A DNA stretch of 64,000 nucleotides from Aurifilum marmelostoma (Eukaryota; Ascomycota; Sordariomycetes; Diaporthales; Cryphonectriaceae): positions 1,229,001 to 1,293,000 of the forward strand of contig JAMXSV010000004.1 of NCBI GenBank assembly GCA_027559495.1. The letters are read 5' to 3'. Within the stretch, counting starts at the first letter, position 1; every line of letters starts with the position of its first letter. Positions 30,583 to 42,349 of this stretch are shown here, one piece after another. Position numbers and translations under genes: made by a program. The notes under the pieces are model-generated. The model had not been told where the DNA came from, did not search any database, and was given only the letters and a program-made list of their open reading frames with translations.

Positions 30583-33500
30583 TTAATAAGGCGGCCTCGT
30601 CAGGTTTCCCAGGCTTCCCTCGCCAGCCCTGGCGTCAATACCCTTGAGGAGAGACTGCAGGCCCATGGTCGGCAGGGGCTCGTCTGCCGACTGAATACTG
30701 CCCAGGGTGGAGGACCGGATAGTATCGCCGCCCCTGCTCTTGATGCTCCTCTGCCTGACCGCCTGGTGCTGCTGCTGCTGCTGCTGCTGCTGCCTCGTTG
30801 TGACGGGCGAGCTCGAGATGGGCGAGGAGGAGGCGTAGTCCTGTCTGGCAACACCTGCAGGCGGCGAGCCACCACTTATACCAGAGGGCAGCGGCGGCAC
30901 GGGGGGCACACCGCTGTCGTCGTGGTGGTGGTGGTCATGCTGCAGCATCACGGGTGAGGATTCCGAGGGCGGGTTCGAGTTCAGAGGGCCCAGGGACACG
31001 CCGTCGGAGCCCTTGCGCTCGCGCGAGATAGATCTAGACCGCCTGACAGCAGCTGGCGACCCGCTGCTGTGGCTCTGGCCCTGGCTCTGGCTCTGTGCCT
31101 GCGACTGTGCCGTGGCTGGGGGCTGGGGAGGCTGGAAGGACATCTCCGAGGTGGACATGTCATAACTGATCATGCTGTCCTCGTCCTCGTCGTCTCCGCT
31201 GCTGGACAGGTCGCGAACACCGGCAGTCAGCGGCGGGGCCTCGACCTCGCCGGAGAGGACCATCTTGAGGTGGCTGATGGACGTGACGAAGGCGCCGCCC
31301 TGTTGATGTTCATCTCCTCGGTTGTTGGTGCTGGGAGAGATGCCGCTGCGGACACTTGTCTTGCGGATCTTGCCCGTCCCCCCCACGGGCGCCGAGAGCA
31401 TGCGTCCTCCTCCCACCTCTGGCGCTGGCTGCGACCGAGGGCGGAGCTGATCGCCCGTGTACTGGTGGAAGGGTGGCGAGTCGTTCAACGTCATCCTGTT
31501 GAGCCCGCTCCCATTCCCGTTGGCGTTGGACATGGCACCGTTAAGACCAAGGCGGCCACGAGTAATTGTTCCGTTGTTGGTCATGCCGGAACGAGAGCCG
31601 TTCAGAGAGCCGGATTTGCTGGCGGCGGCGGCCTGCTGGATCGCAGCCATGGCCGAGTCGCGAGACCAGTCAAAGAGCATGGCCTCCCTGAAGATGGTCG
31701 GCACCTCCTGGCTGCTGTTGGCATTGACACCACCGCCGCCAGATTTAGGGCTCGCTGTCAGGTTCGATCCGAGTATGCCCTGTGATGATGATGATGATGA
31801 TGGGAATTGGCGGCTGGGCGAGCCGGGAGGGCTGCTCGTTGGGGATATTGCGGCGCCCCCGTCCTCCTGGTAGCTGGTGCAGATGCAGTCGACAAGAGAC
31901 AGGCGGTCGTCAAAAGGCAGCAGGGCCTCGGACTCGGCCTCCTCGGGGGATAGCTTGGACTGCTGGATGGTGGTGATGCCTGGTGTGCCTATATTCTCGA
32001 GCGGAGGGGCAGGGACCTGGACGCCGTCGACCCAAAAGTGCTTTGTGCGGCGGCGGATGATCTCGTTCTGGATGGCCCTGCCGACGACAGAGGCGTCAAA
32101 GTCAAACTTCTCTGTCAGGATCCAGAAGTAACCATGGCACAGGCTGCCCAGGCGCACTTTCTGCTGGGGAGTGTCGACCTCTTGGATGTCCTCCTGCAGG
32201 CGGAAGATCATGGGGAGGCCAAAGCGCACCGCGTTGACCCCGAGCCGCATGACGAGTTTGGTGTGGAGGGCGTGGAGCAGCACAATGTCGGCGTCATAAT
32301 CCAGAAACTGCAGCGCGCTGTCGTAGATGGTGATGTGGAGGAGATGCAGGAACTGGCTTCTGCCGGTCTTGGGCCTTCTCGAGGTTGACTTGTCCCTGTA
32401 CGAGGACGTCGACATGGCCCTGGTCGCAGAAGCAGCAGCAAAGAAAGAGCTGTCCTCCCTTGCGATCAGGTCCTTCTTGTTGGTCTCACGGTCGAGCCAG
32501 GTGATCAGCGCGTCGACATAGGCCTTCCGGACCTCTCCGTCCGCGTCCTTCAGCAGCCACTGGGTGCCGTCCCACTTCTCCATGGGCACGGGGTACCTGG
32601 ACAGGCTGATGTTGCCGCTCATCCTCACTTTGGGGTTGGCCACCCGCAGGATGAGTTTGATGGCCCTCAGTGCCGTCAGCTTCGCCATGCTGAGGGAGAA
32701 GAAGAGCGACGGCGACGACGACGACGGCTCGAGGTTCTGGGGTTGTTGCTCGTCCGACCTGGTAGTCTCCGTGTCCGTGCTCAACAGCTCTCCGTGGGGT
32801 GTTGATGTTGGTGTTGTCCTGCTGGTAGGCTTCAGCCTCGACAGGAGCGCAGAGACCATGTCGATGATCTGCTCATTGTAATACACGTGCGTCGCCAGGT
32901 CGCCCATGGTCTGCTGGATCCGACCGAGCAATTCCTTGCGTTGTTGTGCGGGAGACGACGTGCCCGTTGGGACTTGTCCCTCCCCCCCTCCTTCTGACCG
33001 CCGCCATTCATCGCTGTTCCTCCTCCGGTCGGGTCGCCTGGCATCTGTACCAGCCTCCTCATCTGCTGGAGCAAGCCCAACAACACGTCCATGACGCTCA
33101 GCCCGATCAGGTTGACATCAGACCGGAGCAGTGAGCCCATCATGGCCGTGAGCACGATGTGGTGGCGCAGGGTGTCGTCCCTCATGGGCGTGCGCACCAT
33201 CGTGTCCATGGCATTCACCAAGATCACATAACGCTCCTGCATGGGCGTCCACCGTGCCACCAGCCCGTACAGCTTGATCGCCCAGCCATGGTCCCTTCCG
33301 TTCGTCGTCTTGAGCACCGTCTCGTCCTGCCGGATGCGCTCCTCGGTGAACTTCAGCAGCGCAGTGGTGGCCGCGTTGATCTGCGATCTGTTGGGCACCA
33401 CAAATATCTGTTTCAGGCACTGGATCGCCAGCACGCCCGCCTCTTCTTCTTCCATCTTGTCCACGTCGCCTGCCGACCCGGACAGCGCGATTGGGTTGAT

Positions 33501-34426
33501 CTCCTCTGCGCCCTCGCCCTCGGCCGTCCTCGCGGCAGCCGTTGGCCCTGCGCTGCTGCTGGCCCTCCTCCTCAGCATGTGTTCCGTGCTGACCTTCTCC
33601 TCCTCCATGTTGGCCCGCCGCAGCAGGACATCCAGGAAGTCCTCGTGGTCTGTCCACAGGTTCTCCAAGATCATGGGCACCAGCGTGTCGATCTGTCGCC
33701 CCGCTGTCGACGACAGCGCATCCGAGGCGGCAATACTCTTGATGGCCTCGAGGCCCGCATTTCTCCACCGGAGCGCAACGGCCTTGCTCGGCTTGGTCTT
33801 GGCTGCGGCCCCTAGCTGAGACTCGCGGGTCGATGCTAGGGACGCATACTGCCTGACAATGGCCTCGTACTGGCCCAGGTAGAGCTGATCGGCGAACAGG
33901 GACGAGGTCTCGTGGTTCTGGCAGAATGCATCGAAGGTCGGGATCGACGACTCGACCATGGTGATGTCGCCGGACCGCAGGATGAGGTCGAGGATCTTGA
34001 GCACCGATGGCGCAAACAGCGGAAGGTCCTTGGGACTCTTGTCGATCAGCGCCTCGAGGATCTGGAGCGTAACCTGGACATTTCTGTTGTGTTTCGTCAG
34101 TCAGTCAGCCAGGCAGCCAGGCAGGCATGAGTGCGCGCCTACTTCATCCCGGGGACGATTCCTCCAAGGAGAGAAAGCTCAAGATAACGAGAAAAAGAAA
34201 GTCAAGCATACCCGATGCGCTGACGCCACACATCACTGGCCGTCTTCTTCTCGAGAAAGCTGCCGACCTTCTGGATCTTGGTCTTGCGCGAGGTCGCATA
34301 GAACAGCAGGTAGCTCAGCTCCGACGAGTTGGGCTTGACGTCAACCGCCCCCTTTGACGTCCGGGGATAGCACTTGAGCACGAGGACCTGGTGCTTGGGC
34401 CGACATTTCTGCTGAAGAGCGTGCAT
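30583..34426 (-). CDS. EFR3: EFR3, plasma-membrane scaffold for PI4-kinase
   Basis: EFR3 binds the plasma membrane and recruits the Stt4-Ypp1 (PI4KA-TTC7) complex that makes PI4P. Exon 1 is 34212-34426, the intron is 34084-34211 (phase 2), and exon 2 is 30583-34083. The start MHALQQKCRPKHQVLVLKCYP is diagnostic; its Cys residues fit the N-terminal palmitoylation seen in the family. HEAT/ARM-like helices follow (LQILEALIDKSPKDLPLFAPSVLKILD, CLKQIFVVPNRSQINAATTAL). The two halves are in different frames around the G7 run at 32982-32988; one extra G (or two fewer) gives SSPAQQRKELLGRIQQTMGDL and about 1238 aa. The C-terminal 400 residues are Ser/Pro/Gly-rich, with a polyglutamine tract encoded near 30765-30793. 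Probably functional, with an error in the consensus. Confidence 0.9.
32982..32988 (-). other. Frame break in EFR3 at a C7 (G7 on coding strand) run
   Basis: The upstream frame runs through GGGTAMNGGGQKEGGR and then loses family character. The downstream frame resumes the EFR3-like QQRKELLGRIQQTMGDLATH. The exon sum (3716 nt) is one short of a multiple of three. GT...AG pairs tried in this stretch remove multiples of three and do not repair the frame. Confidence 0.75.
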
Positions 34427-36879
34427 TGCGTCTGCTCTCTCTTTTTGTGACCGGCGGGTGTGCCTTTACAGCTCAGGCCGGAAGCTCGTCCACGTTCGTA
34501 ACCCCTTTCGCGTCGGTTGCTGTGCTCGTCCCTGCTCTTCCCCGTCCCGATATCTTCTTGGCAGCGCAGCTTTCTTTTTCCTCCCTCCCCTTCTCCTCTT
34601 GTCAGCCCTGCACAGCGTACACCTCTCTTGACAACCACTGGTCAATCACGATCTTGTCTCTGGTCGGGTCGGGTTCGGGTGCGGTCGACTGCAATTCCGG
34701 TTCAGGGTCCGACAGGCATTGGAGGCTCAGGTAAGACTCGACAGGTCCGAGGTCAGCCAGACTTCTCGGAGCAGGGAAGCGTAAGGGAGAGGGAGAAAAG
34801 CTAAAAAGGAGTGACACGGGAAATGCAAGATGCCGCAGCAGGGTCAGAAGCACAGTGAAGGAACTAGAGTAGAGTGACGTGGAACTCGCCCGAGCACGAG
34901 GGGAATAAAAAAAAAAAAAAAAAAGAACAAGCTGGGGTGAGCACTATAGGGAAGGGGAGAAAGGGAAATTTGCGAGGGAAGCCGAGATGCCCGTATCGCA
35001 GATGCACGTAATCTTACTGTTCATTGTGCTGCGGTACAGAGGTACCCAGAGTGGTGACAAGGGCTGCCACAAGGCCTGCAGTGCTGCGGTAGACTGTGGA
35101 TGGCTGCGGCGCGGTGGGTAGTAAATTAGTGACTGTTTAGTGAGTGGGATTTAGAGTTGGGCACCCACTATCCCACTGAGGGCGGATCTCTGCAGGGGCC
35201 ACAGCGCGTGTGTACAAGATTACCGATGCGTGGCGTAAATTAATTTCAAAATTACAATATTGCCTGTCAAGTATGGTGGCCTATAGTACACAGGAGAGAA
35301 GGCGCATATATATATATATATATATATGGAGAGAGAGAGGAGAAGGGTGTGTCCCTTTTCTTCATCACAAGAGATCTGCTTGTATCTTAAGCTCCATGAT
35401 ATATATTGCCATCTATCCCTTCCAAGGGCTTTTGCTTTCTCTGCAGATCCAGACTGTGCCCTGTGGTGGAGTCAGCCCACCCACCCCAAAATATTCCCCC
35501 CCCTCATCACCGCCCAGACCAGGATCGTCATCACAACATATACATATCAGCTAGGTGGTTGGTACCCTCCCTTCCATAGACTAAGTATTATGCCTGGTAC
35601 CTATTATAGTAGTGATTTTTTTTTTTTTTTCCCCCTTCTATACTCATACTCTGCGACGGGCTTGTGCTTCCGTCAGCAGCCCATATTTGTCTCGAGGCCC
35701 TATAAGTCCATGTTCCTCCCCCTTGCAAACAACACTTGTACCTGTTAAGTGGTTTTCTTCAGAAAGCAATGTGGCCTCTTCTAGAAATGACCTAGAACCT
35801 ATAGAGCTGAGCTTGGTTGAAAGATGACAAGAGGCTTTATATTAGTGAATGGCTGTGGGTGCTCTTGGAAGCAGAGCCATTTTGATAACGCACCGGCCCT
35901 AGAGGACCCCACAGCATGTCTGCTATAGCATGGCCAAAGTAGTCCACAAGAGGGTATAAGCCCCATAACAGATACAATATCTGCATGCAGTGACACTTGA
36001 CACATCCTCTGGTAGGGAGAAAACAAAATAGTATGGTGATTAGGCCAGTGGACCCTGGTGAACAAACAAAAACCGCGCAGCCACCCAGGTTGACCTCTGT
36101 GTCGTCACCATGCAGCAACAGCATCGCAGGGCTGGGGAGGGGGGCCACCGTCGTCATCAAGCTGGATCAAGAACAAGTGTGCATGTGTCCGACTGGGCTA
36201 GCCATGTATGGCTACACAGAGATCTGATGATGGCTGTCAATTTTTTTTTTTTTCTTTCTTTTTCTTTCTTGTGTTCTTTTCCACCAATAATCACCACATT
36301 CATGAAGATGGTTATGGTATCCTAGGTGTCAACGCCACCATCTGGTATTAACGCATTTGTCACCTGATCTTTTTGGCCATCCATCAATGGGAAGCCATCT
36401 TTTTCTCCCCTGGATTGCGCAGAACATATTGGCTGCCAGAGGGGACAGTCAGTCTAGATGAACGTCACAAGACTTGACCTGTAGCATGGGAAGGTATAAT
36501 GATGCTGCCCTCACCCATCTGTTCCCCTCTTTCTGGTAGGCCATGCTGTATCCTCAGGCCCAACAACAGCGACTATTATTACATTGACAGTTGGTATACA
36601 TCTCACTCTCTCAGGGCAGTACTCAGTACCTAGGTATCCACTGCTCCTTCAGGAAATCATACCAGGAAATCATACAAGATGCAGTCTGGTCCTCTTGTAT
36701 CAAGGGCCAACTGCAGTCACTTTACCCACTTCTATGTCATACCAAGCCCTGCATCTCAGAACAGAAAACCTCTCATCCACACATTGCCACCCAGTCCTAG
36801 AGTTTGTAGGGTGCATAGATATCGGCCTTTCGAGCTTGATAGTTTCTAGTGACAGCCTCATCTCTTCCCCTTGTGTTTC
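34427..36879. other. Intergenic spacer with EFR3 promoter
   Basis: Between the EFR3 start and the stop of the small membrane-protein gene. It holds an A18 run near 34908-34924, (TA)n at 35306-35327 and T14 near 35617-35630. No gene supported. Confidence 0.55.
35306..35327. repeat. (AT)11 microsatellite
   Basis: Eleven AT units followed by GGAGAGAGAG, in the spacer upstream of EFR3. Confidence 0.9.
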
Positions 36880-37460
36880 TCACACCATCTCCACAGCTGT
36901 GACTGGTGAGCTCTCCATTGTGGACACTGGTACACGCGAGAATAGACAAACCAGTCAGTATAACCAACCAGAACCAGAAAGCAAAGAACATCACCATTAT
37001 ATGACTACTTACCAGCACTCCTCCTCTTACCCCACCCAAATAATTTCCTCATCTTCCCAGAACCCTCTGTGACCGAGGCGCCCACCGCCGTCCTCGATCT
37101 CTGGCCAGTGTGATCCCCATGGTGCGGTGGAAACGACGCAAAAGCGGCTGACGACGGTCGCGACTCGACAACAGGGCGAAAGGTCTCCTCATTCACCGAC
37201 GAAGCGGCCGAGGACGACAAAGACCTGGATCGGGCGGCAGCAGCGGCATTGGCATTGGCGATACTGCCCATCTTGGCCATGTACTTGTCCCTCTCGAGCT
37301 TGACGCAGTAGAACAGCGCGCTCACGACCACAAGGAAGACGGCCACCGTCCCGACGATGATGCCAATCACCGTGGGCGTGACGGTGCCCTCGTCTGCCGC
37401 GCCGCCCAGGCTGTCGGTGTCTGGGGGCCTGTTGTTGGCGCAGTCGATGCACTGGGACAT
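36880..37460 (-). CDS. Small single-pass membrane protein, uncharacterised
   Basis: Family not recognised. The main exon starts MSQCIDCANNRPPDTDS (37460) and encodes one strong membrane helix, TVIGIIVGTVAVFLVVVSAL (about residues 30-50), then YCVKLERDKYMAKMG, a Ser/Ala-rich stretch and a basic GKMRKLFGWGKRR. With no signal peptide and a short acidic, Cys-containing outside part, it looks like a type III single-pass protein. The frame meets TAG at 37005-37007, but this stop lies inside a near-perfect donor (G|GTAAGTAG). Splicing 36927-37012 (86 nt, CTGAC branch, ACCAG acceptor) adds VSTMESSPVTAVEMV and ends at 36880; that model is given here (165 aa). The unspliced form would be 151 aa. Confidence 0.55.
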
Positions 37461-39725
37461 GTTGTTGGCGTGCTTGTGTGTCTTCTGGTGGAGGATATTG
37501 CAGTTGGCCCGTCTTTGTGCTGTGTCATAGGTGGCCCTCGTCCGAGGCCGGCTTGTTCGTCTGACTGTCACTGTCTGTATGGACAGCACGAGGTGTGCAA
37601 GCTTCAGGTAGCTGGGGGATCCGGGTTGCGATGCTTCTTGAGAGCTCTCGTGTTAAACACCTGTCGGTCGCGCGCAAACGGGCAATGGTCCTGGTCATGA
37701 AATGTCAGTTGGATCGTTCGACACACAAGATAAATTCCAGAGAGAGAATAACCCACGTGTGTATTGTCTCGACAAAAATCATGGGTCAGAAGAGGGACCC
37801 CAGGCATCAGCCTCGCCTCTGGGCCGGGCACTGACGGCGGGCGGTACAAGTCGTGACGATAGTGCAAAGGCGGTCGAGTCGAGGAATAGTATTCGCCGCC
37901 GTCCATATAAATCACAAGCCTGACGACTTGCAAATCTCCTTAGCCAGACACGTCTGATATTCTTCTCGACATTCTCTCTCCTCACCGGTTGGCCTTTTCT
38001 CGGCAGCAATTTCTCGTGTCAAGCGCCTGGGGGAGGAGGAGCCTTGATGGGGTGGCGTTAGAGTGACAGGCGAGGACTTGGCAAGAGAAAGTGTCGAATT
38101 GCGGGTGAGGCTGGTTCGACCTTGACAGCCACACTGTTACCTTCCTCCCAAAAAAAAAAAAAAAAAATGATTATCTTCTTTCTCGAGGAAGGGCAATGCG
38201 AGGTTGAACGAGAGACGCAGGAGAGAGAAAATGCGCCGCGGCGGGTGAAAAGGGTAAAGTGTGCAGCCGCATCTAATACGACCGCCTCTTCCTTCTTCAA
38301 CCGCCAACCTCAACACCCCCATCCCCCCCCTCCTCGTCCTCCTCCTTCTTCAAGATTCGACAGAGACATGTGCTCACACGGACGGGCCCTCGGTAATCCT
38401 GCATCCACTCATCCAACTGCCCTTGCGCACAACAAAAAACACGGGCACGTCACACCTTCTCCTCCCTGTCTTCCCGCCCGCTCCCGCCTCGGCCAACACG
38501 CATCCCAGAAGAAGAAGTACCATCTCTGCTTGGGCCCCGCGGCCGTAGCATGTTCGACCCGTCCCCCTGCCCAACAAGCCCCCAAGACCTCAGCTGCCGC
38601 CCGAGACAGACATCATTTCAGCCGACGGTCTCGTTACAAGTTCGAACCCTGAACAGCGCCATCTCCCTCTTCCTCTCCCTGCGGGGTTTGGAAGTAAGCA
38701 GACTGGGAACCTTCTCACGGGATGGGGCCAATTGTCACACATACACATCCAGAGCGGGGCAAAGAAAGAGATAGAAAGAAGGCTCCGGGGCTCGGGAAGA
38801 CAGACAAAGCTCCCGTACTGCGATTTGTCTACAGCTGTGTGACTCCGTGTACACGATTTCAAGATCCTCTCGCCCCCCCCCCCAACCCGCCCTGCCTGTC
38901 TGCCGATCCAGGAGGTAACACACTGACACGCCACCCATCTTCAGGCTGAACAGTACAACAGCTTGTCCAACGCCCCCCCCCCCCAAAACAATCTCCCACA
39001 AAGCCACCGGAAATCCAAGACATCAGTCTCACTTTTTCCCTTCACCCAGTGGGGCCCGGCCGAGATAGTATGAGACTGTTTTGCTTCGGTTAAAATGTAG
39101 GAGCGCGGCAGCCTCGTCTATGTGGAGCGATGGTTGCAGATCTGAAGTGAGCCCTCTCGCTCTCTCGGATTTTCCTCCTGTCGTCCAATCTCATATATTA
39201 CCTCAGAGAGAGACAGTGCCCACCCAGCCCTCTCTCGCCGTCGTTACCATCATTGCCTCAATTAAACCTTGCTGACGACGGAGTCACTGCTGCGTGTAGA
39301 CGGTACATGACCTGTGAGGGGACACGAGCAAGTTGCACAACAGGAGGTACAATCATTGTACAGTCCCAACAAGGTCCTCGCAAACTTGTCTTGTCATTCA
39401 TAATATTGTTCCCTGTGCAGGCCAAAGATCCAGCATTGCAGCTATGATTTCTGTACGTGAACCACCAGCACTCAACTCCTCAATACACTGCCGCGTCTTC
39501 CAAGGATGACTAACCTCCTCTATGGATCCATACGAGCCACAAGCTACTCTGTCATTGATCGTCCCAAAACTTGCCCTCAAATGGCCAATGGAAGCACCTC
39601 ATCTACTGACTTACACCATGTTCACCCTCTTGAAATCATACCTGGCAACTTCTCCCTGTCACTATGCCGTCCCTCCATCCCCCCCCCCCCACACCATCAG
39701 AAAAGGGGCGCTCAACCAACATGAG
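37461..39725. other. Intergenic spacer
   Basis: Promoter and leader of the small membrane-protein gene at the left and 3' UTR of the GH76 gene at the right. It contains A17 at 38151-38167 and C-runs near 38873-38884, 38971-38984 and 39679-39690. No gene supported on either strand. Confidence 0.55.
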
Positions 39726-42349
39726 CTATAGCAATGTTCCCCAGACCTTCCTGCTTCCCAGGTCTTCTTGCCGTTCCCTGCTGCCTAGACCCGGTAGGGG
39801 TGGCAGTGGTTTGTTTCGCAACTTGAGTCTCGTGCTCAGCTTTAACTCGCGTGTCTTGTTCGTATCCACGTCAAATCTGACCCTCTTTGCCCGTCGATCA
39901 GCCGATGATGAACCTTCCGTGACCCGGGATGAGGACGGCACTAGTGCTTCAAGCGGCGGCGACCACCTCTGGGCCCTGGCCCGGGATGCGGGCGGTTGTT
40001 GTGGTTGATGGGCTGGTGGACACCTTGGAGCCCTAGCTCGGGATACAGAAGGTTCCGCTGCTGGACCTGGGGGTGACCACCTAGCGCGTGACGAGGACCG
40101 TACTGCTGGTGAAGAAGTCGGTGGTGGCCTCTCCTGGGGACCATCCGCCGTGGAGGAGGATGGTACTGCCGTTGGCATCGGGGGCGACCACCTCCACCTC
40201 CGAGGAGCCTTTACCTTGGAGGAGGATGGTACTGCCGGTGGTGACCACCTGCACCTCTGAGCCCTAGGCCTGGGAACATCCACTATGATACCAAACCCAG
40301 CGCCGTCCCCTCTGTTTGGGTCAATGGCACCAGCGAAATCTCCTTGGCGCGCCGGTCGCCTCCACGGCTGCATATCTGGATATCTCACCTCACGGTCGTT
40401 GAAGGTCACCACCGATGTCGGTCCCCTGTTTCGGGACGCAGGGGCGGAGGCCGAGGAGGAATCTACAGGCGCAGCAGTCCTCGAGATTCTGGCCAGTGGG
40501 AGCGGGGCAGGAGCGCCATCGAGGTTCATCGCCAGCAGGAACGAATGTTGGTCGTCTGCCCCTTGTCCGATTACTCCTTTGCCTTTATCCTTGTGGCGAC
40601 CAGAGGATCTGGAGATACCGGTCCCACGAGAGGTTGTCTCGAGCTCATGCCACCTTTCAATCGGAGTTTCGTCACTCACATCATCCCTCATGATAAACCA
40701 TGTAACGATCATGAAAGAGAAGATGATTGCAATTGTCAAAAGCCACGCTCCTGCCTTGTCTCCCGTGGTGATGGGCCTCAAACCCGCCACGCTTTCGTCC
40801 GCATCTGCCAGACCCACACCAGCGCCGCCGTGGTCTGGAGTTCCGATGCTGGTCCCGCCGGTCGAACTCGTCACAGGCGCGTTCAGATCCCGAATGAGGT
40901 TCGCAAGGACAACCTCCATGGCGGCCATCTGCTGTCCCACGCCCGTGGTTCCGTCCCACTGACCGTTGTTGCCTGCCCACATGAGCCCGCACATCCTGCC
41001 GTTGCTGCCACCAGTACACTGCTGTGCTGCAGCGACAGACGAGGACTCTAGCAGCGGCCTGACTGTATCATAAGTCCAGGGCGCCCACTTTGTTGTCGCT
41101 GCCATCCAGCGCGAGAGATAGGCCTTGAAGCTCTGCTGGTCATAGTCGCAGAGGTGCACGCCCTCGCAGGCTACCTCTGTCATGATGTTCTTGTCGGCAC
41201 CAGTGAAGAACACCTGGCTGCCATCGAGCAGGCCGTCGACTCGCTCATGCCACAGCTGACTTGCGGCGGGGTCGCTGTCTGACGTGTAGTTGTACATGGC
41301 GGCGGCGCCTAGGAGGAACGCGCCGGCATTGTAGGTCCATTGCAAGTTTGTGATATCGGTGCAGTTGTCGTCGATGTGCGCGCCATCATAGATATAATAT
41401 GACTGCTCGGCCATGAGCCCGGTGCCGACCATCCAGTCCCAGACGCGATTGGCCCACTTTGCGTAGGCGTCGTCTCCCGTGTAGAGCGCCAGCCGGGCAG
41501 CCATGTTGAAGAAGCAGGCCTGAGATATGGAGTTCTTGTAGTCGAAGCCCCTGTTCCACTGAAAGATCTGCCAGCGAAGGCCGCCATTGCAATGGGCAGT
41601 GTCCCACCGTGCTGCTTGTGTATTGAAAACGGCCTGTGCGAGGGCGAGCCACTGTGGCTGGGTCGGGGGAGGGTTGGGAAAGTTGTACTCGGCAGCCGAT
41701 AGAACGGCCATGCCCCAGAAGCCCTGTTGGAAGGCAAATGTCAACCAAAGGACGGTGACCACATTGAAAGACAAGGCTGTGAACTCTTACCTGATCGTCA
41801 TTACCCTCGGTCATGGTCTGATTAGGAGGTATATAGTCATGATGAGGCCCAACCTGGAAAAGGAGGCCCTGCATGGCAATATCGTTCCACTTGTCTTCTC
41901 CCGTGTAGTACCAGTAGTCGATCAAGGCGCCCATGAGAGCACCTCCTTCCCACCCTGGAGGCAAGATACAGTCAAGTCAGCAACCTTGTTCCTCATCCCT
42001 AGCTGTGTCTGGGCTCTCGATGACGACTACTCACAGTAATATGGATCCGGGAGCAGACCTGGGATCTGGCCTGGTTCGTTTCCGGTATAGAACGACATCA
42101 TGTCTTCGGCCATATCTGCCGCCACGGACATGATCGAATCTGCCATGATTTGGACGAGATGTACATCAGTGGTGTTCCAAGACCACTCGATCACCTTCGC
42201 TACACCAGCTGCGTACCTTTCGAGTTGGGGATCAACGTGTAACCTCTGACAGAGTGGACAGTAATGAGCAGACAGGCTGCCCAGCTGCCTCGGCCGCCGA
42301 CCTGCAGCGGGCGCCCACAAAGGGCCATCCTCCGTATACCCAAGTGCAT
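39726..42349 (-). CDS. GH76 (DFG5/DCW1-like) mannosidase with transmembrane helix and repeat-rich tail
   Basis: GH76 endo-alpha-1,6-mannanase family. DFG5/DCW1 enzymes are thought to cross-link GPI proteins to wall glucan. Exons are 42217-42349, 42035-42139, 41791-41954 and 39726-41723; 799 aa from the Met at 42349 (42328 is an alternative start). A weak N-terminal hydrophobic stretch (SWAACLLITVHSV) fits a signal peptide. Family text: DSIMSVAADMAEDMMSFY, PYYWWEGGALMGALIDYWY, FWGMAVLSAAEYNFP, FFNMAARLALYTGD and the Asp-Asp active-site region YDGAHIDDNCTDI (about residue 250). Instead of a GPI signal there is a membrane helix (AWLLTIAIIFSFMIVTWFIM, about 460-480) and a roughly 320-aa predicted cytosolic tail with four RWSPP repeats and a basic, proline-rich end. 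The catalytic half is firmly assigned; the tail has no function I can name. Confidence 0.87.
39950..40265 (-). repeat. Degenerate coding repeat in the GH76 tail
   Basis: Four RWSPP cores, each followed at variable spacing by an (E/V)PS(S/V)S-type Ser cluster and a basic R/K-A-R/P stretch, encoded by similar GACCACC...GAGGA...TACTGC blocks on the plus strand. Units vary in length, so this is a decayed or loosely constrained tandem array. Confidence 0.6.

Noticed and set aside
31069..31785. 238-codon plus-strand open frame
   Set aside because: Antisense of the EFR3 low-complexity tail.
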